From positions 1-63,938 of the forward strand of contig JBBDWR010000023.1 in the NCBI GenBank assembly GCA_040902745.1: 63,938 nucleotides of DNA, given 5' to 3'. Position numbers and translations under genes: made by a program. Positions 40,368 through 49,206 of the stretch are shown one piece after another. How positions within the stretch are numbered: position 1 is the stretch's first letter; each line of letters opens with the position of its first letter. The notes under the pieces are model-generated. The model was not told the DNA's origin and did not search any database. It worked only from the letters and a program-made list of their open reading frames with translations. The stretch comes from JBBDWR01 sp040902745 (lineage in GTDB: Bacteria; Actinomycetota; UBA4738; HRBIN12).

Positions 40368-40425
40368 TATCGGAACACTCCCGCGCACCAGCTCCCGCGA
40401 TCACAACCATCAGGAGGAACCTGTC

Positions 40426-41493
40426 TTGGCGTTGTCCAAACGTGGAAGGATCGTGGCGATCATCAGCGGCGCCGTGGCCGTCGCCGTGGCCGGCGTGGTC
40501 GTCTTCGCGCTGATCTCCGGTGACAGCCCGCTCGACGTCGCGAAGGGGATCGTGCCCGGCGTCGAACCAGAGCCTCCGAAGTGTCCGCTCAACGGTGAGG
40601 ACGCGCCCAAGGGCGAAGTTCCCGACCGCCCGGTCGTCGCGGTCAAGGTGGACAACACCGAAGCTGCTCGTCCCCAGGTCGCGATCGACGAGGCCGACAT
40701 CGTGTACGAAGAGCTCGTCGAAGGGGGTATCACTCGCTGGATCGTGCTGTTCCACTGCGCGCAACCCCAAAGCGTCGGCCCCGTCCGGAGCGCGCGGATC
40801 ACCGACGCCGACATCCTGGTGCAGTACGGCACGCCGGTCCTCGGCTACTCGGGTGGTGCCAGCAAGGTCGTCAAGTACGTTTCCCGATCGGGGGTGCAGG
40901 ACTTCGACGAGGACACCGGCGGGGAAGCGTTCATCCGCGACCCCGGTCGCATCCCGCCACAGGATCTCTTCGTCTCGGTTCCCAAGCTCGAGAAGAGGGG
41001 CAAGAAGAAGAAGGCCGAGGTCCCGCAGCCGATGTTCTCCTACTCCGACGAACTTCCGGAGGGCAAGAGCAAGAAGGCCGGGGAGATCGACATGGTCTTC
41101 TCTTCGATCAACCAGGCCGCATGGGAGTGGAACAAGCCCGAGCAGCGCTGGGCCCGATTCGACGGCGGCAGCCCGAACGTGCTGGACAACGGCGACCAGA
41201 TCCTCGCCGATAACGTGGTGGTGCAGATGGTCAAGGTCACCGAAAGCGAGATCGACGACGTGACCGGTGCTCCTTCCCCCGAAGTCGACCTGCTCGGAAA
41301 GGGCAAGGCGATGCTCTTGCGCGACGGCCGGGTGTTCGCCGGCACCTGGGAGCGTGCGTCGCTGCAGGATCGGACGACCTTCACGACGAAGGACGGTGAC
41401 GAGTTCCTCCTGACCCCGGGCAACACGTGGGTGGAGCTGTTCCCCAGCGGCGGCGGATTCGTCGTCGACGCGACGCTCACCGTCTCCAAGTAG
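40426..41493 (+). CDS. DUF3048 (YerB-like) exported protein
   Basis: 355 residues. One N-terminal membrane or signal helix (IVAIISGAVAVAVAGVVVFAL) is followed by the DUF3048 fold: RPVVAVKVDNTEAARPQVAI, EADIVYEELVEGGITRWIVLF, GPVRSARITDADILVQYG, LGYSGGASKVVKYV and, in the C-terminal domain, WARFDGGSPNVLDNGDQILADNVVVQ and FLLTPGNTWVELFPSG. A lysine-rich surface stretch (EKRGKKKKAEVP) is an insertion. Relatives in Bacillus (YerB) are lipoproteins of unknown role. The start is TTG 40426, with AGGAGG seven bases upstream. There is no cysteine lipobox at the helix end, so it is probably membrane-anchored or cleaved. Confidence 0.9.
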   Translation: MALSKRGRIVAIISGAVAVAVAGVVVFALISGDSPLDVAKGIVPGVEPEPPKCPLNGEDAPKGEVPDRPVVAVKVDNTEAARPQVAIDEADIVYEELVEGGITRWIVLFHCAQPQSVGPVRSARITDADILVQYGTPVLGYSGGASKVVKYVSRSGVQDFDEDTGGEAFIRDPGRIPPQDLFVSVPKLEKRGKKKKAEVPQPMFSYSDELPEGKSKKAGEIDMVFSSINQAAWEWNKPEQRWARFDGGSPNVLDNGDQILADNVVVQMVKVTESEIDDVTGAPSPEVDLLGKGKAMLLRDGRVFAGTWERASLQDRTTFTTKDGDEFLLTPGNTWVELFPSGGGFVVDATLTVSK

Positions 41494-41571
41494 GCGCCCG
41501 GCGGTACACTGACCGATGGCTCGAACGCTCCGTTCGGGCTGCCCAGCGGGCGTGTCGAGGAGGAGATACCC

Positions 41572-42456
41572 GTGGAACGCGAGACCGGCACCTTCCGGGT
41601 GAAGTCCGGCCTGGCCGAGATGCTCAAGGGCGGCGTGATCATGGACGTCACGACGGCGGAACAGGCGAAGATCGCCGAGGACGCCGGTGCGTGCGCCGTG
41701 ATGGCTCTCGAGCGGGTACCCGCCGACATCCGTCGCGACGGAGGGGTGGCGCGGATGTCCGACGCGACCAAGATCGAGGAGATCAAGCAGGCGGTCACGA
41801 TCCCGGTGATGGCCAAGGCACGCATCGGGCACTTCGTCGAGGCGCAGGTGCTGCAGGCGCTCGGCGTGGACTACGTCGACGAGTCCGAGGTCCTCACACC
41901 CGCCGACGAGGAGTTCCACATCGACAAGTGGGCGTTCACGGTGCCGTTCGTCTGCGGGGCACGCAACATCGGCGAAGCGCTCCGGCGGATCGCCGAAGGT
42001 GCCGCGATGATCCGCACCAAGGGTGAGGCCGGTACCGGCAACGTGGTCGAGGCGGTCCGGCATCAGCGCACGATGACCCGGCAGATGCAGCAGATCGCCA
42101 CGGCCGCTCCCGAGCAGTACGTCACGCTCGCCAAGGAGCACGGTGCGCCTGTCGAGTTGATCCGTGAGGTGGCGAACCAGGGTCGGCTGCCACTGGTGAA
42201 CTTCGCCGCAGGAGGCATCGCGACCCCGGCCGACGCCGCGCTCATGATGCAACTCGGGGTCGACGGCGTGTTCGTCGGATCCGGCATCTACAAGTCGTCC
42301 GACCCTGCGGCTCGCGCCAGGGCCATCGTGGAGGCGACGACGCACTTCAACGATCCCGAGGTGATCGCCAAGGTGTCGCACGATCTCGGCGAGGCGATGC
42401 CGGGCTTGGACATCGCGGAGCTGGGCGACAACCTGCTGCAGACCCGCGGCTGGTAG
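41572..42456 (+). CDS. pdxS: pyridoxal 5'-phosphate synthase subunit PdxS
   Basis: 294 residues, nearly invariant in bacteria. It condenses ribose 5-phosphate, glyceraldehyde 3-phosphate and ammonia to pyridoxal 5'-phosphate. Key segments are SGLAEMLKGGVIMDVTTAEQ (first Schiff-base-lysine strand), PVMAKARIGHFVEAQVLQAL, the active-site loop DYVDESEVLTPADEEFHIDK, and GEAGTGNVVEAVRH with TMTRQMQQI. The C-terminus ends ELGDNLLQTRGW, as in many actinobacteria. GAGGAGGAGATACCC precedes GTG 41572. A TACACT box lies about 60 bases upstream. It forms a 12-mer that assembles with PdxT, encoded 21 bases downstream. Confidence 0.98.
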   Translation: MERETGTFRVKSGLAEMLKGGVIMDVTTAEQAKIAEDAGACAVMALERVPADIRRDGGVARMSDATKIEEIKQAVTIPVMAKARIGHFVEAQVLQALGVDYVDESEVLTPADEEFHIDKWAFTVPFVCGARNIGEALRRIAEGAAMIRTKGEAGTGNVVEAVRHQRTMTRQMQQIATAAPEQYVTLAKEHGAPVELIREVANQGRLPLVNFAAGGIATPADAALMMQLGVDGVFVGSGIYKSSDPAARARAIVEATTHFNDPEVIAKVSHDLGEAMPGLDIAELGDNLLQTRGW

Positions 42457-42477
42457 CCGGACGACGGAGGCTACCGG

Positions 42478-43035
42478 ATGAAGATCGGCGTTCTCGCCCT
42501 CCAGGGGGATTTCCGCGAGCACGTTGCAACGCTCACGCAGGCGGGCGCGACGGGTCGGGAGGTCCGAACGCCGGCCGATCTCGACGAGGTCGAGGGGCTC
42601 GTGCTTCCCGGAGGGGAGTCCACGACGATCGCCAAGCTCGCACATTCGGCGGGGCTCGTGGAGCCGGTCCGCGGGCGGATCGAGGCCGGGATGCCCGCCC
42701 TCGGCACCTGCGCCGGGATGATCGCGCTCGCTTCGGAGGTTCTCGACGGCGAACCACTGTTCGCTTCGGTCGATGTCACGGTGCGTCGCAATGCCTACGG
42801 GCGACAGGTGGAGTCCTTCGAGACCGACCTAGACGTCGAAGGGGTGGCACACCCGGTGCGCGGGGTGTTCATCCGCGCTCCCTGGGTCGAGCGTGTCGGG
42901 ACGCACGTCCACGTGCTTGCGACGCACGAGGATCGGCCGGTCGTCCTCGAGCAGGGCAACGTGGTCGTGGCATCCTTTCACCCGGAGCTCGTCGGCGAGA
43001 CGGGATTGCACGCCTACTGGTTGGAGAAGGTGTAG
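42478..43035 (+). CDS. pdxT: pyridoxal 5'-phosphate synthase glutaminase PdxT
   Basis: 185 residues of the class I glutaminase family that feeds ammonia to PdxS. The triad is recognisable: GLVLPGGESTTIAKLA (oxyanion loop), ALGTCAGMIALASEV (nucleophile cysteine) and VVASFHPELVGETGLHAYWL (catalytic His and Glu). FRENVATL-like starts and RRNAYGRQVESFETDL, which contacts PdxS, are present. ATG 42478 is preceded by ACGGAGGCTACC. It ends two bases before the yebC start codon. Confidence 0.97.
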   Translation: MKIGVLALQGDFREHVATLTQAGATGREVRTPADLDEVEGLVLPGGESTTIAKLAHSAGLVEPVRGRIEAGMPALGTCAGMIALASEVLDGEPLFASVDVTVRRNAYGRQVESFETDLDVEGVAHPVRGVFIRAPWVERVGTHVHVLATHEDRPVVLEQGNVVVASFHPELVGETGLHAYWLEKV

Positions 43036-43037
43036 GG

Positions 43038-43790
<753 letters not shown>

Positions 43791-43834
43791 CCGCCCTCCG
43801 TCGCTCACGCGACGTCGACCTGTCCGCGAGGTGA

Positions 43835-43863
43835 TTGCTCCAGCCTCAGACGGACCCTAGACT
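43835..43863 (+). promoter_or_regulatory. ruvC promoter
   Basis: TTGCTC (43835-43840), a 17-base spacer and TAGACT (43858-43863) form a good sigma-70-type promoter. The -10 box ends six bases before ATG 43870, so ruvC should be transcribed without a leader, independently of yebC. Confidence 0.6.
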
Positions 43864-43869
43864 GAACGT

Positions 43870-44382
43870 ATGTTCGATGCCTGCGTGCTCGGGGTCGACC
43901 CGGGCATCGCTTCCTTGGGGCTCGCCGCGGTGTGCCGCCGCGCCCGGCGACCTCATCTGCTGTGGAGCCAGACCCTTCGCACGTCTTCCCGGCAGCCCGA
44001 AGAGCTCCGGCTCAAGGAGATCTATGGAGGTGTCACCGACGCGATCGCTCGCCACGGCGCCGCATCGGTGGCCGTGGAGCGTGTCGCGTGGAACCGCAAT
44101 GTCAGCAGCGGCATGCACGTCGCCAGGGCCACCGGGGTGGTCCTGCTCGCCGCGGCGAACGCCGGGTTGCAGATCGCCGAGTACGGTCCCCTCGAGGTCA
44201 AGATGGCGATCACCGGGGTTGGGAACGCGGGCAAGCGGCAGGTGCACGAGGCGCTCACGCGAGCGCACGGACTCCGCGACGTCCCCGCACAGCCCGATGC
44301 CGCCGACGCGGTCGCGGTCGCCGTGTGCCATCTGACGCAAGCGAGACTGCGGCACGAGGCCGAACGCGCGGTGGCTCGATGA
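43870..44382 (+). CDS. ruvC: Holliday junction resolvase RuvC
   Basis: 170 residues of the RNase-H-fold resolvase. VLGVDPGIASLGLA carries the first metal aspartate, SVAVERVAWN the E, and AQPDAADAVAVAVCH the last acidic pair. The middle has LRLKEIYGGVTDAIARHG. It cleaves the DNA junctions moved by RuvAB, whose genes follow. ATG 43870 is supported by the TAGACT box six bases upstream. The stop overlaps the ruvA ATG by four bases. Confidence 0.97.
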   Translation: MFDACVLGVDPGIASLGLAAVCRRARRPHLLWSQTLRTSSRQPEELRLKEIYGGVTDAIARHGAASVAVERVAWNRNVSSGMHVARATGVVLLAAANAGLQIAEYGPLEVKMAITGVGNAGKRQVHEALTRAHGLRDVPAQPDAADAVAVAVCHLTQARLRHEAERAVAR

Positions 44383-44948
44383 TCGCGTTCCTCGTGGGTA
44401 CCGTCGCCGAGAAGGGTGCCAACCGAGTGGTGCTTGAGACCTCCGGTGTGGGATATGACCTCGCCGTTCCGACCTCGACGTTGGCCAAGCTCCCGGCGGT
44501 CGGCACGCGAACGAAGATCCACACGCGGATGGTGGTTCGCGACGACGGGATCACCTTGTACGGGTTCTCTTCACCGGACGAGCGCACGTTGTTCGATCTG
44601 CTCACGGGCGTGACCGGTGTCGGGCCCAAGGTGGCGCTCGCATTCCTCTCCGCGCTGACGCCGGACGCCCTGAGGCGGTCGGTGGTCTCCGGCGACGTCA
44701 CGGCGCTGACGGTCGTTCCCGGCGTCGGGAAGAAGGTCGCACAACGGGTCGTGCTCGATCTCAAGGACCGCTTCGGGGCAGACGTGGTCGTCCTGGAGGG
44801 ACCGCTTGCGGATGTGCGCGAAGCCCTCCTGTCCCTCGGTCTCAGCCCGCAGGAGGCCACCGAGGCGATCGGCAAGCTGGCTTCCGACGGCGACCGGCCC
44901 GTGGAAGACTTGCTGCGGGAAGCGCTGCAGAAGGTGGGACGCGCATGA
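44379..44948 (+). CDS. ruvA: Holliday junction helicase subunit RuvA
   Basis: 189 residues. Domain I is an OB fold (MIAFLVGTVAEKGANRVVLE, VRDDGITLYGFSSPDERTLF), domain II has two helix-hairpin-helix motifs (LLTGVTGVGPKVALAFLSAL and LTVVPGVGKKVAQRVVLDLK) and domain III is the RuvB-contacting helical bundle (VREALLSLGLSPQEATEAIG). RuvA tetramers bind four-way junctions and load RuvB. ATG 44379 overlaps ruvC and the stop overlaps ruvB by four bases, showing a tightly coupled operon. Confidence 0.97.
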   Translation: MIAFLVGTVAEKGANRVVLETSGVGYDLAVPTSTLAKLPAVGTRTKIHTRMVVRDDGITLYGFSSPDERTLFDLLTGVTGVGPKVALAFLSALTPDALRRSVVSGDVTALTVVPGVGKKVAQRVVLDLKDRFGADVVVLEGPLADVREALLSLGLSPQEATEAIGKLASDGDRPVEDLLREALQKVGRA

Positions 44949-46000
44949 GCGACGAGATCGAGCACTCAGAGATCCTCGATGTCAGCGTCGAAGAACGCCT
45001 CGTCGACACGGGTGAGCTCGGTGACGAGGAGCGCTCCTTCGACAACGCGCTGCGACCGCGCACTCTCGGGGAGTTCGTGGGACAGGCGAAGGTCAAGGAA
45101 CAGCTCCAGTTGCTGATCGACGGGGCACGCTCACGCGGCGAGCCGGTCGATCACACGCTGTTCAGCGGACCGCCGGGACTCGGCAAGACGACACTGGCGA
45201 GCATCGTCGCGCATGAGATGCAGGTCGGGTTCCAGCCCAGCTCCGGTCCCGCCCTGGAGCGCGCCGGCGATCTCGCTGCGATCCTGACGAACCTGGACGA
45301 GGGTGACGTGTTGTTCGTCGACGAGATCCACCGCATGCCGCGCGCGGTGGAAGAGGTCCTGTATCCCGCACTGGAGGACTTCAAGCTCGACGTCGTCCTC
45401 GGCAAGGGACCGAGCGCGAGGAGCATCCGACTCGAGTTGCCGCGGTTCACGCTCGTCGCGGCGACCACGCGACCGGGACGCATCACCCTGCCGCTGCGTG
45501 AGCGGTTCGGCTTCTCGCCGCGACTCGACTACTACTCCACCACCGATTTGACCACGATCGTACGCCGGTCGGCCGGCATCCTCGAGACCGAGCTGGACGA
45601 CGAAGGCGCCTCAGAGATCGCGGGACGTTCACGCGGGACGCCGCGCGTCGCCAATCGGCTGTTGCGACGCGTTCGTGACTTCACGCAGGTCCGTGGCGAC
45701 GGCAGGATCGGTGGCGACGTCGCGCGGAGGGGCCTGGAGCTGTTCGAGGTCGACGAGGAGGGGCTGGACAAGGTTGACCTCGCGATCTTGCAGGCCGTGG
45801 TCCAGCGGTTCCGCGGGGGGCCCGTGGGGTTGTCGACGCTCGCGGCGGCGGTGGGCGAGGAGACCGACACGGTTGAGGACGTCTACGAGCCCTACTTGCT
45901 CCAGCTGGGATTCTTGCATCGGACCCCGCGAGGACGGGTGGCTACCGAACGCGCGTACCGGCACCTCGGCGTGGCCGTAGAGGGTGCGCTCCCGCTCTAG
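44945..46000 (+). CDS. ruvB: Holliday junction helicase subunit RuvB
   Basis: 351 residues of the AAA+ branch-migration motor. It has LRPRTLGEFVGQAKVKEQL, Walker A GPPGLGKTT, QPSSGPALERAGDLAAILTN, Walker B VLFVDEIHRM, sensor 1 LVAATTRPGRITLPLRERF, and the arginine and sensor 2 region ISGRSRGTPR-like sequence (here IAGRSRGTPRVANRLLRRVRDF). A winged-helix DNA-binding domain ends it (LQLGFLHRTPRGRVATERAY). The first 25 residues are acidic and low in conservation. It ends 97 bases before yajC. Confidence 0.98.
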   Translation: MSDEIEHSEILDVSVEERLVDTGELGDEERSFDNALRPRTLGEFVGQAKVKEQLQLLIDGARSRGEPVDHTLFSGPPGLGKTTLASIVAHEMQVGFQPSSGPALERAGDLAAILTNLDEGDVLFVDEIHRMPRAVEEVLYPALEDFKLDVVLGKGPSARSIRLELPRFTLVAATTRPGRITLPLRERFGFSPRLDYYSTTDLTTIVRRSAGILETELDDEGASEIAGRSRGTPRVANRLLRRVRDFTQVRGDGRIGGDVARRGLELFEVDEEGLDKVDLAILQAVVQRFRGGPVGLSTLAAAVGEETDTVEDVYEPYLLQLGFLHRTPRGRVATERAYRHLGVAVEGALPL

Positions 46001-46097
46001 CGCCTCCCGTGCCTGGTGCGCCCGCGCCACGGCGTTGGGCGAGAACCCGCGCTAGCCTTGTATCCTCCCCGAGGCTCTGAGGAGGGGTCTTCTCATC

Positions 46098-46490
46098 ATG
46101 ATCCAGTTCATCGCTTCGATAGCCGCCGAGTCCGGCGGCAGCAGTCCGTTCGGCCTGCTCGTGCCGCTCGTCCTGATGGGTGGTCTGTTCTACTTCCTGC
46201 TGATCCGTCCCCAGCAACGACGCGCTCGCGCGCAGACGGATCTGCTGTCGAGTATCGACGTCGGCGACGAGGTGATAACCGCCGGCGGCCTGCTCGGCAC
46301 GATCGTCGAGATCGACGAGGACGACGACCTGATCACGGTGGAGATCGCCCCGGGCACCAACGTCAGGATGGTTCGTCGCGCGATCTCACAGAAGCTCGTC
46401 GAGGAAGAGGAAGAGGACTTCGACGAGGACGACGACGACGTCGTTGCACTCGACGATGCCGAGGACGAGCCGGCGGACGACAAGACCTGA
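46098..46490 (+). CDS. yajC: YajC, Sec translocase accessory subunit
   Basis: 130 residues. A short N-terminal lead is followed by one membrane helix (PFGLLVPLVLMGGLFYFLLIRPQQ), where the I-R-P-Q-Q-[KR]-R ending is diagnostic, and the cytoplasmic VGDEVITAGGLLGTIVEI/ITVEIAPGTNVRMVRRAI domain. The last 25 residues are almost entirely acidic (EEEEEDFDEDDDDVVALDD), longer than usual. YajC forms the SecDF-YajC complex. The TGA overlaps the ATG of the HD-domain gene by one base. Confidence 0.95.
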   Translation: MIQFIASIAAESGGSSPFGLLVPLVLMGGLFYFLLIRPQQRRARAQTDLLSSIDVGDEVITAGGLLGTIVEIDEDDDLITVEIAPGTNVRMVRRAISQKLVEEEEEDFDEDDDDVVALDDAEDEPADDKT

Positions 46491-47224
46491 TGGCTTCGGT
46501 TCCCGGCCCGCCCGACGTCTCGGGGGAGATCCTCCCCGAGGACCCTGCGGCGGCACCGGAAGCGCGAGGCATCACCCTCGAGCTCGTCCGCGATCACCCG
46601 GAGCTGTCGACCTTCATCGTCGCGGCCGACAGGGTGATGGAGGGCCTCGGGTACACCGAGCACGGCTTCCGACACGCCAATCTGACAGCGCAGATCGCCT
46701 ACCAGGTGCTCGCGCGGCTCGGATTCGAGGAGGAGGCTGCAGCTCGTGGTTGCGTCGCGGCATACCTACATGACGTCGGCAACATGATCTCGCGCGAGAT
46801 GCACGGACAGACGGGCGCCGTGCTCGTGTACGAAGCGTTGCGCGATCAGGCCTCCCCGCAGGACCTCACCACGATCGTGGCGGCGATCGCGAACCATGAG
46901 GAGCCCGAGGGCGCACATATCTCCGTGGAGTCCGCTGCCGTGATCCTCGCGGACAAATCCGATGTGCACCGCAGCCGGGTGCGCAAGTCGGGCCGGCCGG
47001 AGTTCGACATCCACGACCGGGTCAACTACGCGGCTGAGCAGAGTTTCCTACGCGTAGACTCCGCTGCGCACACGATCACGCTTGAGCTCACGATCGATAC
47101 GCAGATCAGCCAGGTCATGGAGTACTTCGAGATCTTCCTCGGCAGGATGCAGATGTGCCGCCTCGCGGCCGAGAAGCTCGGCTGCCACTTCAAGCTGACG
47201 ATCAACAAGGCGGAGCTGGCGTGA
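46490..47224 (+). CDS. HD-domain phosphohydrolase-like protein in the sec operon
   Basis: 244 residues. LGYTEHGFRHANLTAQIAYQVL, AAYLHDVGNMISREMHGQTG and VAAIANHEEPEGAHISVESA give the histidine and aspartate pattern of the HD superfamily: H in the first, H-D in the second, H in the third, plus a late D (ILADKSDVHRSRVR). The C-terminal 80 residues (VNYAAEQSFLRVDSAAHTIT, ITLELTIDTQISQVMEYFEI) form a separate strand-rich domain ending in ...KLTINKAELA. It would hydrolyse nucleotides or phosphates. Its ATG overlaps yajC and its stop overlaps the secD GTG, so translation is coupled to the translocase. I know no established function for an HD protein in this operon position. Confidence 0.85.
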   Translation: MASVPGPPDVSGEILPEDPAAAPEARGITLELVRDHPELSTFIVAADRVMEGLGYTEHGFRHANLTAQIAYQVLARLGFEEEAAARGCVAAYLHDVGNMISREMHGQTGAVLVYEALRDQASPQDLTTIVAAIANHEEPEGAHISVESAAVILADKSDVHRSRVRKSGRPEFDIHDRVNYAAEQSFLRVDSAAHTITLELTIDTQISQVMEYFEIFLGRMQMCRLAAEKLGCHFKLTINKAELA

Positions 47225-49206
47225 AAAGGCGCACGCGCGGCTGGTGGTTCTCGATCTTCTTCGTGCTCGTTCTCGTGATCGCCTCCGTGGTCGGTTGGGT
47301 CGCTGGGATCACCCCGGTCCTCGGTCTCGACCTGGAGGGTGGGGTGTCGGTGACCCTCTCCGCTCCGCAGTCGACGTCTGAGGGCGTCATGAACCGCGCC
47401 CTCGAGAGCATCCGGAGACGAGTGGATGCCTTCGGGGTCGCCGAGCCGGACATCTTCGTGACCGGCAACAACATCGAGGTGCAGATCCCGGGTCTGGCCG
47501 AAGGAACGATCCAGGAACGGCAAGGTGCCCGCACCTGCCTGGTCGGCGAGGACGACCGCAACTTCGGGTGCTTCGAGACCGGCGCCGAGGCGCAGGAAGC
47601 ACTCGACGGCTATCGGCTGAAGGATCTCCCCGAGCAGTTCTGCATCACGGGGAGCGACGGCCAGTTCGGGTGCTTCGAGAGTGAGAAGAGCGCGCAGACG
47701 GCCCTCGACGGGATCACTGTCGCGGAACAAGGCGAGCAGTTCTGCGCGCTCGACGCGAACGGCGGCAACCTGCGGTGCTTCGATACGAAGCAGGAGGGCG
47801 ACGCCTTCGTCGACCAGCTCCGGATCCAGCCCAGGACTTCGACCTGTGTCCGGGACGATCAGGGCGACGACGTGCAGTGCTTCCCGTCGGAGGAGCAGGC
47901 CGATGCTCTGTTGGCCGCGATCCGGCCGAAGGAGATCAACCGGCAGTTCTGCGTGGTCTCGTCCACGGGAGAGGGACTCGGGTGTTTCCTGACCCAGGAG
48001 AAGGCCCAGGCGCGGCTACAGGAGACGGGACAGGAGCGTCTGATCCAGCTGATCGGAACGACTGCACGTCTCGAGGAGCGGGAGGTGCTCGAAACGCTCG
48101 AGCCGGGCCTTCCGGGGTACGAGCAGGCACAGGTCACGTGCGCGACGCTCGCGCAGCGCGAGACGCCGTCGTGTTCGTTCGAGGGCCTGGCGGACCGCGA
48201 AGTGGTCTTCCAGGGCGAAGGCGATCCCGCGACCGCCACCAAGTACCGGCTCGGACCCGTGCGTATCACGGGTGAGGCGATCCGAAAGGCCACCGCGATC
48301 TTCATCCCTCCGGGGGCCCAGTCGGGCGGCACACCGGGGTGGCAGGTGGAGTTCCAGCTGACCTCCGAGGGCAAGGGCCAGTTCGGTGACGTCACCACCG
48401 AGCTCGTCGGGCGGCAACTCGCGATCATCCTCGATCAGGAGGTCATCTCGGCCCCCTCGATCAACGAGCCGATCACCGGGGGGTCCGGGGTGATCACCGG
48501 TGACTTCACCGAGCAGGAGGCGCGGGACCTCTCGACGACCCTGAACTCCGGTTCGCTCCCGGTGCAGCTCACGCAGCAGCAGCTCGTGACCGTCAGCCCC
48601 ACACTCGGGAGCGAATCCCTCCGCCAGGGACTGGTTGCAGGCATCGCGGGCCTGCTCGCCTTGGCGCTGTATCTGTTCTTCTATTACCGGATCCTCGGAG
48701 TGGTCGCGTGGTTCGGGATGGCGATCTGGGCGGTGCTCGTCCTCGGCCTGGTCTCCCTCGGGGGGGAGGCGTTCGGGTACTCGCTCACGCTGGCTGGCAT
48801 CGCGGGCCTCGTGATCTCGCTGGGTGTCACGGCCGACTCCTACATCGTCTTCTTCGAGCGCTTCAAGGACGAGGTCCGAAAAGGGAAGACGCCGCGGTCG
48901 GCGGTGGGGCCGGCGTTCGAGAAATCGTGGCGCACGATCATCGCCGCGGACGTCGTGACGGGGATCGCCGCGTTCGGGCTGTACATCACCGCGGTGAGCT
49001 CCGTTCGTGGATTCGCCCTCACTCTGGGAGTGTCGGTGATGCTCGACCTGTTCGTCGTCTACTTCTTCAAGCGTCCGACGGTGTTCCTGCTGGCCCGCAA
49101 CTCCACCCTGGTCGACATGCGGGGCGTCGGCGTGCGAGCCGGGCTCGGGATCCAGGAGGAGCCTCCCGAGCCGGAACCGGTCCCCGTCGCGGGAGGCAGT
49201 CGATGA
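47221..49206 (+). CDS. secD: SecD protein-export subunit with cysteine-repeat insertion
   Basis: 661 residues. The N-terminal helix (WWFSIFFVLVLVIASVVGW) and TPVLGLDLEGGVSVTLSAP with IRRRVDAFGVAEPDIFVTGNNIEVQIPG are normal SecD. A segment of about 165 residues (about 103-270) then holds five tandem modules with cysteine pairs at 106/117, 141/151, 175/186, 209/220 and 244/255; a sixth pair is at 307/318. SecD sequence resumes (ITGEAIRKATAIF, WQVEFQLTSEGKGQF, LAIILDQEVISAPSINEPI) and the last five helices carry GITADSYIVFFE-like text (here LGVTADSYIVFFERFKDEV). It helps pull proteins out of the channel using proton force. GTG 47221 overlaps the HD gene stop; the stop overlaps secF. Confidence 0.95.
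   Translation: MKRRTRGWWFSIFFVLVLVIASVVGWVAGITPVLGLDLEGGVSVTLSAPQSTSEGVMNRALESIRRRVDAFGVAEPDIFVTGNNIEVQIPGLAEGTIQERQGARTCLVGEDDRNFGCFETGAEAQEALDGYRLKDLPEQFCITGSDGQFGCFESEKSAQTALDGITVAEQGEQFCALDANGGNLRCFDTKQEGDAFVDQLRIQPRTSTCVRDDQGDDVQCFPSEEQADALLAAIRPKEINRQFCVVSSTGEGLGCFLTQEKAQARLQETGQERLIQLIGTTARLEEREVLETLEPGLPGYEQAQVTCATLAQRETPSCSFEGLADREVVFQGEGDPATATKYRLGPVRITGEAIRKATAIFIPPGAQSGGTPGWQVEFQLTSEGKGQFGDVTTELVGRQLAIILDQEVISAPSINEPITGGSGVITGDFTEQEARDLSTTLNSGSLPVQLTQQQLVTVSPTLGSESLRQGLVAGIAGLLALALYLFFYYRILGVVAWFGMAIWAVLVLGLVSLGGEAFGYSLTLAGIAGLVISLGVTADSYIVFFERFKDEVRKGKTPRSAVGPAFEKSWRTIIAADVVTGIAAFGLYITAVSSVRGFALTLGVSVMLDLFVVYFFKRPTVFLLARNSTLVDMRGVGVRAGLGIQEEPPEPEPVPVAGGSR
47527..48030 (+). repeat. 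five tandem cysteine-pair modules within SecD
   Basis: In-frame protein repeat of about 34 residues. Each module has C-x(9,10)-C-F or C-x(9)-C-F followed by four to six polar residues, an A-x-x-A-[LF]/helix segment (EAQEALDG, SAQTALDG, EGDAFVDQ, QADALLAA, KAQARLQE) and a glutamine/glutamate-rich joint (LPEQF, QGEQF, NRQF). The cysteine pairs are at residues 106/117, 141/151, 175/186, 209/220 and 244/255, spaced 34-35 residues apart. In an extracytoplasmic domain each pair could make a disulfide. DNA copies have diverged, so this is an old expansion. Confidence 0.85.

Noticed and set aside
41516..41602. Short frame that begins five bases after a TACACT box and overlaps the pdxS start
   Set aside because: It could be a leaderless upstream reading frame, but it has no distinct coding signature and the box more simply serves pdxS with a short leader.
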